Below, in pieces: positions 1 through 7,090 of a stretch of DNA of 52,077 nt (position 1 is the first letter of the stretch; each line of letters begins with the position of its first letter). Under the pieces are notes generated by a model that was given only the letters and a program-made list of their open reading frames with translations, searched no databases and was not told where the DNA came from. The stretch comes from Geobacter sp. UBA5735 (GTDB taxonomy: Bacteria > Desulfobacterota > Desulfuromonadia > Geobacterales > Geobacteraceae): positions 1 to 52,077 of the forward strand of contig DIFZ01000009.1 of the NCBI GenBank assembly GCA_002419385.1, read 5' to 3'. Position numbers and translations under genes: made by a program.

Positions 1-25
1 TTAAACTAGTGCCATTCGGGACTGT
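1..25. repeat. Left copy of 25-bp terminal inverted repeat
   Basis: The first 25 bases are the exact reverse complement of the last 25 bases of the window (52053-52077); identity stops at base 26. The repeat contains GGGACTGT, half of a GGGACTGTCCC-like palindrome. It supplies an in-frame stop (2-4) just before the broken peptidase reading frame, so the gene on its right is cut here. The likely explanation is the edge of a dispersed repeat or insertion sequence present in several genomic copies, at which an assembly contig broke on both sides. No element can be named from 25 bases. Confidence 0.85.
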
Positions 26-500
26 CTCGATGCTGAAGCTTCTCGCGGCACCTCAAGCCGTGCAATTCAGGATATCGGTTTCTGGCTCAACAACTACAAG
101 GAAAAGAGGTTCAGCAGATTCACCGTCGAATCCAAATACATAACAGGCAGCCAGGTTCATTTGAACGAGAACAGCAAAATTCTCCGATGCCTTAACGAAA
201 ATGGGGCGGCGTTACTGTACATCCATTCGAGCCGGAATTATCGGCATTGCCTGCTTGGCCTTCGGGCTGAAGACGAATGGCTCTATTGTTACGACCCCTT
301 CACCACGTTCCAAGAGATTTCTTGATAATGATGCGGTGCAATTCTTCGATTCCTCCGGGAAGCAAGACCCCAACGTAAGAATCCGTTTCAACTGGCTGGA
401 AAAGAATCTCAAGAAAACCAAGAGTCCAGACGAGCGCAAATATGTTTTTGGCAGCAAACATGAGCGCGAATGCCTCTTGCTGAACAGAGTTCGTGAATAA
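5..500 (+). pseudogene. C39-like cysteine peptidase fragment (5'-truncated, frameshifted)
   Basis: From base 5 an open frame reads ...DIGFWLNNY ... ALLYIHSSRNYRHCLLGL ... LYCYDPF and stops at 323-325. Removing one T from the TTT at 318-320 joins it to the next frame, which continues LDNDAVQFFDSSGK ... ERECLLLNRVRE and stops at 498-500. The His in YRHCLLG followed by Asp in YDPF resembles the His/Asp half of papain-like C39-family peptidase domains. The N-terminal catalytic Cys region would lie left of the window. The stop at 2-4 means the gene is interrupted by the terminal repeat. It ends 42 bases before the radC start and is probably from the same operon. The family call rests on a short motif and is tentative; the frameshift could be a sequencing error. 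Confidence 0.5.
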
Positions 501-542
501 ACCTACTTAGATTTCTAAATGTCACTCGCAAGGAGAGCAAAT

Positions 543-893
543 ATGACTACTGAAAAAACATTCAGCGATAAGCCGGTTCCGGCGAAGCCGAAAACGATAA
601 AACTGAAGCAAATCAAGGCGGTATATGAAACGTTGGCCATCAAGGAAGAGCATCATCAATACTTGAAGCCATTCGTCAGATTTACCAGCCCGGAGCAGGC
701 CTTCAACACCTTCAGCTTTTTGCGGCATGAAACAAAAGAGTATTTCTTTACCATTCACTTGGACGGCAAAAACCGTATCTGCTGCGTTGATGAAGTGGCT
801 ATCGGCTCCTTGAATCAGAGCATCGTTCACCCACGGGAAGTATTCAAAACCGCACTCTTGTCATCGGCAGCAGCAATCATTCTGCTGCACAAC
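543..893 (+). pseudogene. radC: RadC-family JAB/MPN protein, 5' half (split by RIT element)
   Basis: The reading starts at ATG 543 behind AGGAGAG and gives 117 codons: a basic leader (TEKTFSDKPVPAKPK), then FFTIHLDGKNRICCVDEVAIG and ILLHN. This is the first half of a RadC-like JAB/MPN domain without the usual N-terminal helix-hairpin-helix segment, as found in RadC copies carried by mobile elements. It breaks inside the HNHPSG zinc-binding motif. The remaining half, HPSGDPTPSREDMEI to the stop, lies at 4448-4597. Joined, the halves give an uninterrupted 166-residue protein. An open frame runs on into the element to 944 but encodes unrelated residues. The biochemical function of RadC proteins is unsettled; the JAB fold suggests metal-dependent hydrolase ancestry. 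Confidence 0.85.
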
Positions 894-913
894 TTATGTG
901 GAGCTCAACATAA
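894..913. repeat. Palindrome outside the left RIT inverted repeat
   Basis: Bases 892-915 hold ACTTATGT, eight spacer bases GGAGCTCA, then ACATAAGT: a perfect 8-bp inverted repeat. It lies between the broken radC codon and the left 34-bp repeat and has no counterpart at the right end. It has the arm-spacer-arm form of a tyrosine recombinase core site, so it may be the left crossover site; that role is inference. Confidence 0.5.
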
Positions 914-947
914 GTTATGTAATGTGCAGCTGGCAGTAATGTGAAGT
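914..947. repeat. Left inverted repeat of RIT element
   Basis: This 34-base sequence, containing TGTAATGTGCAGCT and CAGTAATGTGAAGT, is repeated in inverted orientation at 4414-4447 with one mismatch near the outer end and two in the middle. Each copy also contains an internal direct repeat of the form GTAATGTG, at two positions about 18 bases apart, which may be paired recombinase-binding sites. Confidence 0.85.
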
Positions 948-988
948 AGTGCCGGAATCGTTTCCATCGATTCAGATGCAGTAAGCAT

Positions 989-1021
989 CTGGAAGGGCCT
1001 AAGGTATCGCAGCCCTTCCAG
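989..1021 (-). terminator. Hairpin downstream of ritC
   Basis: CTGGAAGGGC (989-998) and GCCCTTCCAG (1012-1021) form a perfect 10-bp stem with a 13-base loop just beyond the ritC stop codon. There is no clear T-run after it on the minus strand, so it may act as a weak or factor-assisted terminator or as an element-end structure. Confidence 0.45.
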
Positions 1022-1034
1022 GCGCTTCACATAA

Positions 1035-2051
1035 TTATAGGGCTGTCAGCCACTCCAAGATGCTCGGGTCACGTCGCCATGACGCTCCCTTCTTGCTGGT
1101 TTTTGACAACAGTTTTTCGCAGGCCTGCAACGTTTTCTGCTTCATCTCCAGATCAATCTCGATATACAGATTGGTGGTCTCAATCGAAGAGTGTCCGAGC
1201 CAGGAACGAATCATGTTCAGATCAACGCCCGATTGCAGCAGATGCATGGCGGTTGTGTGCCGGAATGTGTGAGGGGTAATCGTTCTGGTGGATAACGACG
1301 GGCATGTTTCCGCCGCTGTCGCCACCCGCTGTGCAATCAGGTAGCGTAAGCCATAACGGGTAAGGCGTTCTCCTCTGGCGTTTGTAAAGAGCGGGGCACT
1401 GTCTGACAGGCGTATATGCCGGTCTTCAATGGTTGCCTTTATGGCCTGTATCGTCTCATCCCAGAGCGGACAGGTTCGCTCACGCTGTCCCTTGCCATGA
1501 ATCAGCACATAGTATGGGCGACTGAACCGGAAATGATTCACGTTGAGATCCACAATCTCCTGCGCCCGCGCTCCGCTGTTGTAGAGGAGACGCAACAGTG
1601 CATCATCCCGCCGTCCTTGCGGCCTCAGGACATCAATGTGCCTGAAGATATGCTGGACTTCCTCCTTCTCCAGGTACCCCAACACATGCCTGGCATGCCG
1701 TTTGAAGGGTACGGCAAGAACGGTTTGGCATTGGGCAATGTAACGGGGATCGGTAGCGGCCAGATACTTGAAAAAGGCATGAATGGCAGCCAGCCTGACG
1801 TTGCGGGTTCCAGTTCCGTTCTTGCGCCCGCTGTCGAGGTGCTCCAGGAATTGTCTGACTAACCGGTCGGAGAGGTCATCAACGGTAAGATCGATACAGG
1901 ACTTGCGGCAACGTTCCACTGCAAACTGTAGGAAGAGTTTGAAGGTATCTCGGTATGAAAGCACCGTGTTTGGGCTCATTCCTCTCTGAACAGTCAAGTG
2001 GTCTTCAAAGAAACGACGAATGGGGAGGCCGATGCCATTACTTTGCGCCAT
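1035..2051 (-). CDS. ritC: RIT element tyrosine recombinase C
   Basis: A 338-residue tyrosine recombinase/integrase, the third gene of the trio. It has an N-terminal SAM-like core-binding domain (FFEDHLTVQRGMSPNTVLSYRDT) and a C-terminal catalytic domain. The catalytic set is intact: Arg in LLYNSGARAQEIVDL, HxxRH in TPHTFRHTTAMHL, the LGHSS box, and the nucleophile Tyr in ETTNLYIEID. The start at 2051 follows AAGGGGGGAGTC and overlaps the end of ritB by 14 bases, which points to translational coupling. By analogy with the family it catalyses DNA strand exchange at the element ends, probably together with the other two recombinases. Confidence 0.9.
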   Translation of the reverse strand: MAQSNGIGLPIRRFFEDHLTVQRGMSPNTVLSYRDTFKLFLQFAVERCRKSCIDLTVDDLSDRLVRQFLEHLDSGRKNGTGTRNVRLAAIHAFFKYLAATDPRYIAQCQTVLAVPFKRHARHVLGYLEKEEVQHIFRHIDVLRPQGRRDDALLRLLYNSGARAQEIVDLNVNHFRFSRPYYVLIHGKGQRERTCPLWDETIQAIKATIEDRHIRLSDSAPLFTNARGERLTRYGLRYLIAQRVATAAETCPSLSTRTITPHTFRHTTAMHLLQSGVDLNMIRSWLGHSSIETTNLYIEIDLEMKQKTLQACEKLLSKTSKKGASWRRDPSILEWLTAL

Positions 2052-3030
2052 GACTCCCCCCTTTGCTTCGCTTCAGGTACGGAACAGCGAAATGGTTCTT
2101 GAACCGAATGTTCGACTGTTCAAGAAGTTCAGCCGTGGCATGCAGATATGTCTCAGTGCCGACGAGCGAGGAATGCCCGAGATACGTTGCCAGTAACGGC
2201 AACTTGGCATTGATGTTATCTCCCTGCCGGTACCATTGAGCCAGCCTGTTCACGGCAAAGCTATGTCGTAAGTCATGAATGCGAGGCCCCCGTTCTCCTT
2301 TGGGGCCACGCAATTCGACATCTCTGAGGATTCCCAGGAAGATTTCACAAATTCGTCCAGGTCGGTAGGCCTTTCCGGATGGACTGATAAAAACCGGTGC
2401 AGTCGCGACAGTGGGAAAGCCTGCTGCTTCTCGCCGATGTAGAAAGTTTGCAAGCTGTAAAGCGGTGGAATGTGACAAGGGGACATATCTGGATTTCTTG
2501 AACTTGGTTTCCCGAATCGTCAGCAACTCGCCTTCGATGTCCACATCTGCCAACAGAAGTCTCAATGCCTCACCAATTCGCAGACCGGTACTGTGGAGCA
2601 GACCGATAATGGTGGATATAAGCATTGGCCGAAGGCTGCCCTCTGGACCTATTCTGCTGGCAGCATTCAGAATCTGCTTCATTTCCTGCGGTGAATAGAT
2701 ATGTGGTGCCGGGCGGTTTCTGCGCGGCAGGAAGCTCTGATGAATAACGCATGTCTGCGGGTCGAAATTGCTCAGGTATCCGCAGAACTGCCGCATGATG
2801 GACATGCGGTTGAGTCTGGTTCCGGCATTCAGGTGCTCCATCGACTTGAACCAACGCTCTGCGAGATCGGCAGTTATCGGTCGTCCTGGTTTAAGTTCTT
2901 CCATCAGGAAACGATCCAGGTAGCAGAGAATCTTTCTGTCACTCTCACCTTTACGGCCGAGGGCTGTTCTCATCTCCCAGAACGCCTGGAGACTTGCGGC
3001 GACGGGACTGCGGAATATGCATGTTGCCAT
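2038..3030 (-). CDS. ritB: RIT element tyrosine recombinase B
   Basis: A 330-residue tyrosine recombinase, the middle gene of the trio. The catalytic residues are visible: Arg in LLHSTGLRIGEALRL, HxxRH in RIHDLRHSFAVNRL, LGHSS, and Tyr in TETYLHAT. There is an insertion of about ten residues between the HxxRH box and LGHSS (QWYRQGDNINAK), also seen as a longer loop in some RitB-like proteins. The ATG at 3030 follows GAGAGGTGAATC and lies three bases after the ritA stop. The three genes are clearly one transcription unit. Confidence 0.9.
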   Translation of the reverse strand: MATCIFRSPVAASLQAFWEMRTALGRKGESDRKILCYLDRFLMEELKPGRPITADLAERWFKSMEHLNAGTRLNRMSIMRQFCGYLSNFDPQTCVIHQSFLPRRNRPAPHIYSPQEMKQILNAASRIGPEGSLRPMLISTIIGLLHSTGLRIGEALRLLLADVDIEGELLTIRETKFKKSRYVPLSHSTALQLANFLHRREAAGFPTVATAPVFISPSGKAYRPGRICEIFLGILRDVELRGPKGERGPRIHDLRHSFAVNRLAQWYRQGDNINAKLPLLATYLGHSSLVGTETYLHATAELLEQSNIRFKNHFAVPYLKRSKGGSHGAK

Positions 3031-3033
3031 GAT

Positions 3034-4290
3034 TCACCTCTCTTTCGGCCACGGCATAGCTACCTGCCGGAGCATCTTGAGGTCGGCCTTGGCATAGATG
3101 AAAGTGGTGTTCAGACATCGGTGACCCAAGACATCGGCAATAGCTTTCATCGGTGAATCCTGCGCCAACGCCCGGATTGCCCACGAATGTCGCAAGGTAC
3201 TCGATCCGTTCTTGGGTTTCTTCACTCCAGCGTTCGTCATGTGCTTACGGACGATTATGGATATATCCTGGCCGTTAAGTGGGAAATGGGGAGCCCTCAC
3301 GCCGAGGAATACTTCTCGGAGGCGGGTATCCGGACGATGATGGAGGTATTGGATAATCGCTTCACCGACAGCCTCCAGTAGTGGGAGCACGACTTCTTTG
3401 CCACCCTTTCTTGCCCGAATCAGAATGGTAGGACGTTGCCAGTCAATATCCTCAAGTCGTAGTTCCACCACGCTCATGCCGCGAATGCCGTAAGCCATCA
3501 TAAGCAGCATGATGGCGGTGTCTCTTGCTCCAACAGCAGTTCCCTTGGGTATAGCGTTCAGGATTCGCTGCAAGTCGGTGTCTTCCATCCCCTTTGGCAG
3601 AGATGCCAGGCGATAAGTGGGTACAGAGGGGATAACTCCGGAAAAATCCTTGGCGACATATCCCCAGATGGCACAGAAGCGGAGAAACCCGCGCAGATAG
3701 CCTGCCAAATTCCGCAGATTCTCCGGGCTCTCCTTGAGATGCTGCTTGATGTAAGTTTCAACGTCCGCGGCCTTCAAAGCTTTCATACTCTTGCGGGAAG
3801 TGTTCTCTCCAAGGCCGTCGAGAAATCGGCATAATACCCGCCGATAATTCTGAACAGTATGCGCCTGGAGTTGGCGTTCCTCGCGCAAATAGTGGAGATA
3901 AGGCTCGAGTACCCAGCGATATTGCTGCGGTAGCGGCTTGGGAGTTGCCGGTTTCATTACTCCCTCGTCAACAAGGTATGATAACATGTGTTTCAGATGG
4001 CACCACACATAACCACGTCCGACGTACAGTTTGCTTGAAGTTTTGAAGCCTGTGAGATAGGCATCGATAAATGATTCAAAGTGAACCAGGGTGATGCCGT
4101 TACTCCGTGTGATCCCCTGGTCAATGAGGTAGCTGTTGAGAAGGCAACAGTTCCCAAGCACTTGCCCGGCAAAACTTTTTGAGTACCCCCTTTCCTTCAG
4201 GCGTGCTGCAAGTCCGTCCATGTATGGGCCAAGTGGTCCCCTCCGGAAATCAACCAACGTCCGCCGTTCTCTGTACCAGTACTCAAGCAT
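3034..4290 (-). CDS. ritA: RIT element tyrosine recombinase A
   Basis: A 418-residue tyrosine recombinase, first and longest of the trio. The start at 4290 (MLEYWYRERRT) is chosen because AAAGGAGAC precedes it; an upstream in-frame start at 4362 has no such site. The N-terminal half has two segments resembling core-binding domains. The catalytic domain has Arg in MMAYGIRGMSVVEL, the Arg-His of TLRHSWAIRAL, LGHRCLNTT, and Tyr in TTFIYAKAD. The first His of the usual HxxRH box is replaced by Ser (SSTLRH), so catalysis may be altered or the protein may have a mainly architectural part in the complex. Confidence 0.88.
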   Translation of the reverse strand: MLEYWYRERRTLVDFRRGPLGPYMDGLAARLKERGYSKSFAGQVLGNCCLLNSYLIDQGITRSNGITLVHFESFIDAYLTGFKTSSKLYVGRGYVWCHLKHMLSYLVDEGVMKPATPKPLPQQYRWVLEPYLHYLREERQLQAHTVQNYRRVLCRFLDGLGENTSRKSMKALKAADVETYIKQHLKESPENLRNLAGYLRGFLRFCAIWGYVAKDFSGVIPSVPTYRLASLPKGMEDTDLQRILNAIPKGTAVGARDTAIMLLMMAYGIRGMSVVELRLEDIDWQRPTILIRARKGGKEVVLPLLEAVGEAIIQYLHHRPDTRLREVFLGVRAPHFPLNGQDISIIVRKHMTNAGVKKPKNGSSTLRHSWAIRALAQDSPMKAIADVLGHRCLNTTFIYAKADLKMLRQVAMPWPKER

Positions 4291-4413
4291 AGTTCTGTCT
4301 CCTTTCTCCTGGATAATTGCACGTAGGAGAAGGATACCGACCTCAGAATAATGTGGATTCAAAAAACGGCTTCTGCCGGGTATGCGGCCTGGAACTGGCT
4401 ATCGGAGAGGGCA

Positions 4414-4447
4414 ACTTCACATTACTGGTAGCTGCACATTACACAAC
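4414..4447. repeat. Right inverted repeat of RIT element
   Basis: The inverted partner of 914-947. Its outer end ACACAAC abuts the resumed radC codons (CAT CCA TCC GGT, His-Pro-Ser-Gly) at 4448 directly, with no extra bases, unlike the left end. Confidence 0.85.
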
Positions 4448-4597
4448 CATCCATCCGGTGACCCGACGCCCAGCAGGGAAGACATGGAAATAACGCGGCG
4501 ATTACGGGATGCAGGGGAACTTATCGGCGTGAGGGTTCTGGACCATATCATTATCGGTGACAGCTTTGTTTCGTTTGTCAGCCGAGGCTTGCTGTAA
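4448..4597 (+). pseudogene. radC: RadC-family JAB/MPN protein, 3' half
   Basis: This segment encodes HPSGDPTPSREDMEITRR followed by LRDAGELIGVRVLDHIIIGD and a stop at 4595-4597. It is the C-terminal half of the JAB domain, including the second His of HNHPSG, the following Ser and the Asp of SGDP, which complete the JAMM metal site begun at 888-893. On its own it has no start codon or ribosome-binding site. It is in frame with 543-893 once the RIT element is removed, so the split is recent enough that no further damage is visible. Confidence 0.87.
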
Positions 4598-4710
4598 GGT
4601 CGTTTTCCCAGGATTTACCACCCCTTCGTTTCTCAAAGTTATCGCCTCGTTTTTCTCACCCACATCTGCAAAATCATTTTTACAAGTGAATACCGAAGAA
4701 GGGAGGATAC

Positions 4711-6585
4711 ATGGAACTGGCCCAGTATCTCATCTGTGTTGCCTCGCGCCATGAGCGGGCAAAACGTGACCATGAAGAAGAGTTGGCGGAACATCGGCAG
4801 CGTAGGAAACGAAGTAATGTTGGCCAGCGGAAAGTCACGTTGACCTACGCAGACGAGGTGGCGATGCTCTCGGAAACAATCAACTCAGTTGGCAGGATGC
4901 CAGCCTGTTTCACACAACTTTCTCTTCCGGCACTCGGCGCTCTTGCCCATATTCTCAAGGCTATGATGGCAAATGAACCGTTGGTAGAAGGACACGAAAT
5001 CATCGACAAGCTGGTTTGTGACCCTGAAAGAACCATTATTTTCCTCGATGGCTTTACCGAGTTGAAGGGACAGGGCTGGATACTCTTTACTGACTCGCCG
5101 GGTTTGGCCTTTACCGATCAGCCACCGTACTGCTGGTTGCAGTCGTGTATAGAACTTGGCGATACCTTCCATAAAGAAATAGATGCAGGGCAGCTAAACA
5201 GCTGTTCGTTCACGTCCAATGATATGTATTTGGATGCAGTGTTCGCCTATTTGCAGACCATAAGCCAAGATAGCACCATCCATTTTCGTGTTACTGACCC
5301 GGAAACGGATTTGACAACAGTACAGCCCGAAGGGTGGTACAGAAGAATTGCCTTGCGAATGTCGGCATCAACTTGTGAACTCCCGGCAGCAAAGGCACGG
5401 GAAAAATATTCGCTGAGCGTTTTTCAGCACCTGACACTGATTGGGCTCCTGGGGATGCGTGATGGTGATGTGCGCTACGACTTCGGTGACCCGTCTGATG
5501 TGACAAATCTGTTTGCCCGTGGCCGCGTCTGCCGGAAGAGGATGCAAGAACATTTGTTTGGCGAGAAAAGCCAGCTACTGCGACATCGGCTTGTAGAAGG
5601 GGCAAAAGGCGCTTTCGGTGAATCGGTCAGATTGACCCAGCTTGGCATCAGGGCTCTGCTCGGGAAGAATATTGACAAGGGTACTGCTCAAGACCTGAAA
5701 AGCCGTGTCAGGACGAGCACGCTCTTTGATATCGAAGAACCGAAGGTTACACGCGATTCTCTCCTTCTTCCGGCACATGTTATGGAAGCTATTCAATCGC
5801 TCATCTTCAGCGAATCTCAGCACGGGAGGCGAATCCGAAAAAGCTGGCTGGCCGCACTTCCTGCTGCCTGGGGTACGCCGACCGGTAGTACTGCGCTGCT
5901 TTATGGACCGCCAGGTACCGGAAAGACGTTGACCGCTCAATATCTGGCAAGTGCATTGAAGCTGCCCTTGCTAAAAATTGACGCGGCACGGGTGTTGAGT
6001 TGCTGGGTGGGAGAGAGTGAACAGAATGTGCGGCGTATATTCGACGATTATGCCACCCTGCAAAAAGAGTTGGGAATTGCCCCTATCCTGTTGCTCAATG
6101 AAGCCGACCAGCTCCTTGGAACCCGTGGCGCAGGGAGCAATGCAGTAGACCGGATGAATAACAACATGCAGAACCTGTTTCTGGAGGGCTTGGAACGTTT
6201 TTCCGGCATCCTGGTAGCAACCACCAACCGCCGCGACTTGCTGGACGAAGCCTTTAGCAGACGGTTCACCTATAAGTTGGAGTTGCCTCCCCCTGACAGG
6301 AATCTGCGGGTAGCGCTGTGGAAAAATCATCTGCCGCTGAAGCAGCTGGCAACTGATATTGAGATTGAGCAACTGGCTGCCCTGGACTTGACCGGCGGTG
6401 AGATTCGTCTGGTAATCGAGAAGGCTGTACGCTTGCAAGCCTATCGTGGGCGTTCAACTATCGACATAAAGACACTCATGGACATTGCCGAAGATGAGCT
6501 TGCCGGTCGGATGAAGCGTGACGGCAACAAAAAGAAGATAGGGTTTTCCGTACGGGCGGCCGACCGGGATGGAGGTCAATCATGA
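4711..6585 (+). CDS. AAA+ ATPase of mobile-element type
   Basis: A 624-residue protein with a long N-terminal region of no recognised fold (about residues 1-370, with a basic RQRRKR stretch) and a C-terminal AAA+ domain. Walker A is GPPGTGKT at about residues 399-406. The Walker B box reads ILLLNEAD (about 460-466), with Asn in place of the first acidic residue; NEAD is common in one branch of SpoVK/Cdc48-like prokaryotic ATPases, so it need not mean loss of activity. Sensor 1 (ATTNRRD) and an arginine-finger region (EAFSRRF) follow. The start has GGGAGG six bases upstream. It overlaps the next gene by ATGA. The substrate is unknown; a remodelling ATPase acting with the small partner is plausible. 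Confidence 0.85.
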   Translation: MELAQYLICVASRHERAKRDHEEELAEHRQRRKRSNVGQRKVTLTYADEVAMLSETINSVGRMPACFTQLSLPALGALAHILKAMMANEPLVEGHEIIDKLVCDPERTIIFLDGFTELKGQGWILFTDSPGLAFTDQPPYCWLQSCIELGDTFHKEIDAGQLNSCSFTSNDMYLDAVFAYLQTISQDSTIHFRVTDPETDLTTVQPEGWYRRIALRMSASTCELPAAKAREKYSLSVFQHLTLIGLLGMRDGDVRYDFGDPSDVTNLFARGRVCRKRMQEHLFGEKSQLLRHRLVEGAKGAFGESVRLTQLGIRALLGKNIDKGTAQDLKSRVRTSTLFDIEEPKVTRDSLLLPAHVMEAIQSLIFSESQHGRRIRKSWLAALPAAWGTPTGSTALLYGPPGTGKTLTAQYLASALKLPLLKIDAARVLSCWVGESEQNVRRIFDDYATLQKELGIAPILLLNEADQLLGTRGAGSNAVDRMNNNMQNLFLEGLERFSGILVATTNRRDLLDEAFSRRFTYKLELPPPDRNLRVALWKNHLPLKQLATDIEIEQLAALDLTGGEIRLVIEKAVRLQAYRGRSTIDIKTLMDIAEDELAGRMKRDGNKKKIGFSVRAADRDGGQS

Positions 6586-6860
6586 AATTCAATCCAGGAC
6601 AGCTGGCCGTGACCAGAGGTGTTAATGATCTGCTAACAGAAAATGAAGAGTTTGCCAGGCACGTACAGCTCTCACTGAAACGGCACCTGGCGGGGGACTG
6701 GGGTGATGTTTGCGACGAAGACCGGGTTGCCAACGAATTGGCCCTGCAGAACGGTGAGCGGCTTTTCTCGGTCTACAAGAAAGAGGGGTTACCGACCATC
6801 TGGATAATCACCGAATGGGACCGGTCGGTTACTACGGTGTTGTTTCCTGAAGAATACTGA
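6582..6860 (+). CDS. Small conserved protein coupled to the AAA+ ATPase
   Basis: A 92-residue protein whose ATG overlaps the stop of the ATPase gene (ATGA), indicating coupled translation. It has the look of a conserved family found on plasmids and islands: DWGDVCDEDRVANE, a central GERLFSVYKKEG, and the C-terminal IITEWDRSVTTVLFPEEY. It has no signal peptide or membrane segment and is acidic. The function is unknown to me. Its tight linkage suggests a partner or regulator of the ATPase. Confidence 0.75.
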   Translation: MKFNPGQLAVTRGVNDLLTENEEFARHVQLSLKRHLAGDWGDVCDEDRVANELALQNGERLFSVYKKEGLPTIWIITEWDRSVTTVLFPEEY

Positions 6861-6965
6861 CCTTCTGAAACAATCATCAGCGGCCGATGTCTCCCCTAAT
6901 TCCATTCGACTTTTTCTCTGCCGCTTTTGTAATGTATTACAACACCAACTACAACACGAATAAAA

Positions 6966-6998
6966 AAGGACTCAACCAAAATGGCTAAGTCCTTGATT
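6966..6998. other. Hairpin and possible attachment region beside tRNA-Gly
   Basis: AAGGACT and AGTCCTT form a 7-bp inverted repeat just 3' of the tRNA gene, followed on the minus strand by AAAAAA... runs at 6961-6967. It could terminate the tRNA transcript. The stretch 6861-7002 carries no gene. Its position between island genes and the tRNA 3' end makes it the likeliest place for an attachment site, but no duplicated tRNA 3' end is visible in the window. Confidence 0.35.
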
Positions 6999-7002
6999 TT
7001 AT

Positions 7003-7077
<75 letters not shown>

Positions 7078-7090
7078 GTAGAGAAACTTT

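Larger units (their letters stand above)
894..4447 (-). mobile_element. RIT-type element (three tyrosine recombinases) inserted in radC
   Basis: Three consecutive tyrosine recombinase genes on the minus strand (ritA, ritB, ritC order of transcription) lie between imperfect inverted repeats at 914-947 and 4414-4447, which match at about 30 of 34 positions. This is the layout of RIT (recombinase in trio) elements, which carry nothing but the three recombinases. The element splits a radC gene, and host reading frame resumes exactly at 4448. The hexamer CACAAC occurs at both junctions (888-893 and 4442-4447), consistent with a short crossover or target duplication. The left end carries 20 extra bases (894-913) outside the repeat, so the exact left boundary is uncertain by a few bases. 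Confidence 0.88.
1..7002. other. Accessory island remnant next to tRNA-Gly
   Basis: Everything left of the tRNA-Gly gene is accessory in character: a truncated C39-like peptidase, a short RadC of the mobile-element type, an AAA+ ATPase overlapping a small gene, and a three-recombinase insertion. Its codon use and base composition look less GC-rich than the core genes to the right. The tRNA 3' end faces this block, the usual orientation for integrative elements that use a tRNA 3' end as attB. No island integrase and no direct repeat of the tRNA end is visible, so the other border must lie outside the window. Island status is inference from content and position. Confidence 0.55.
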
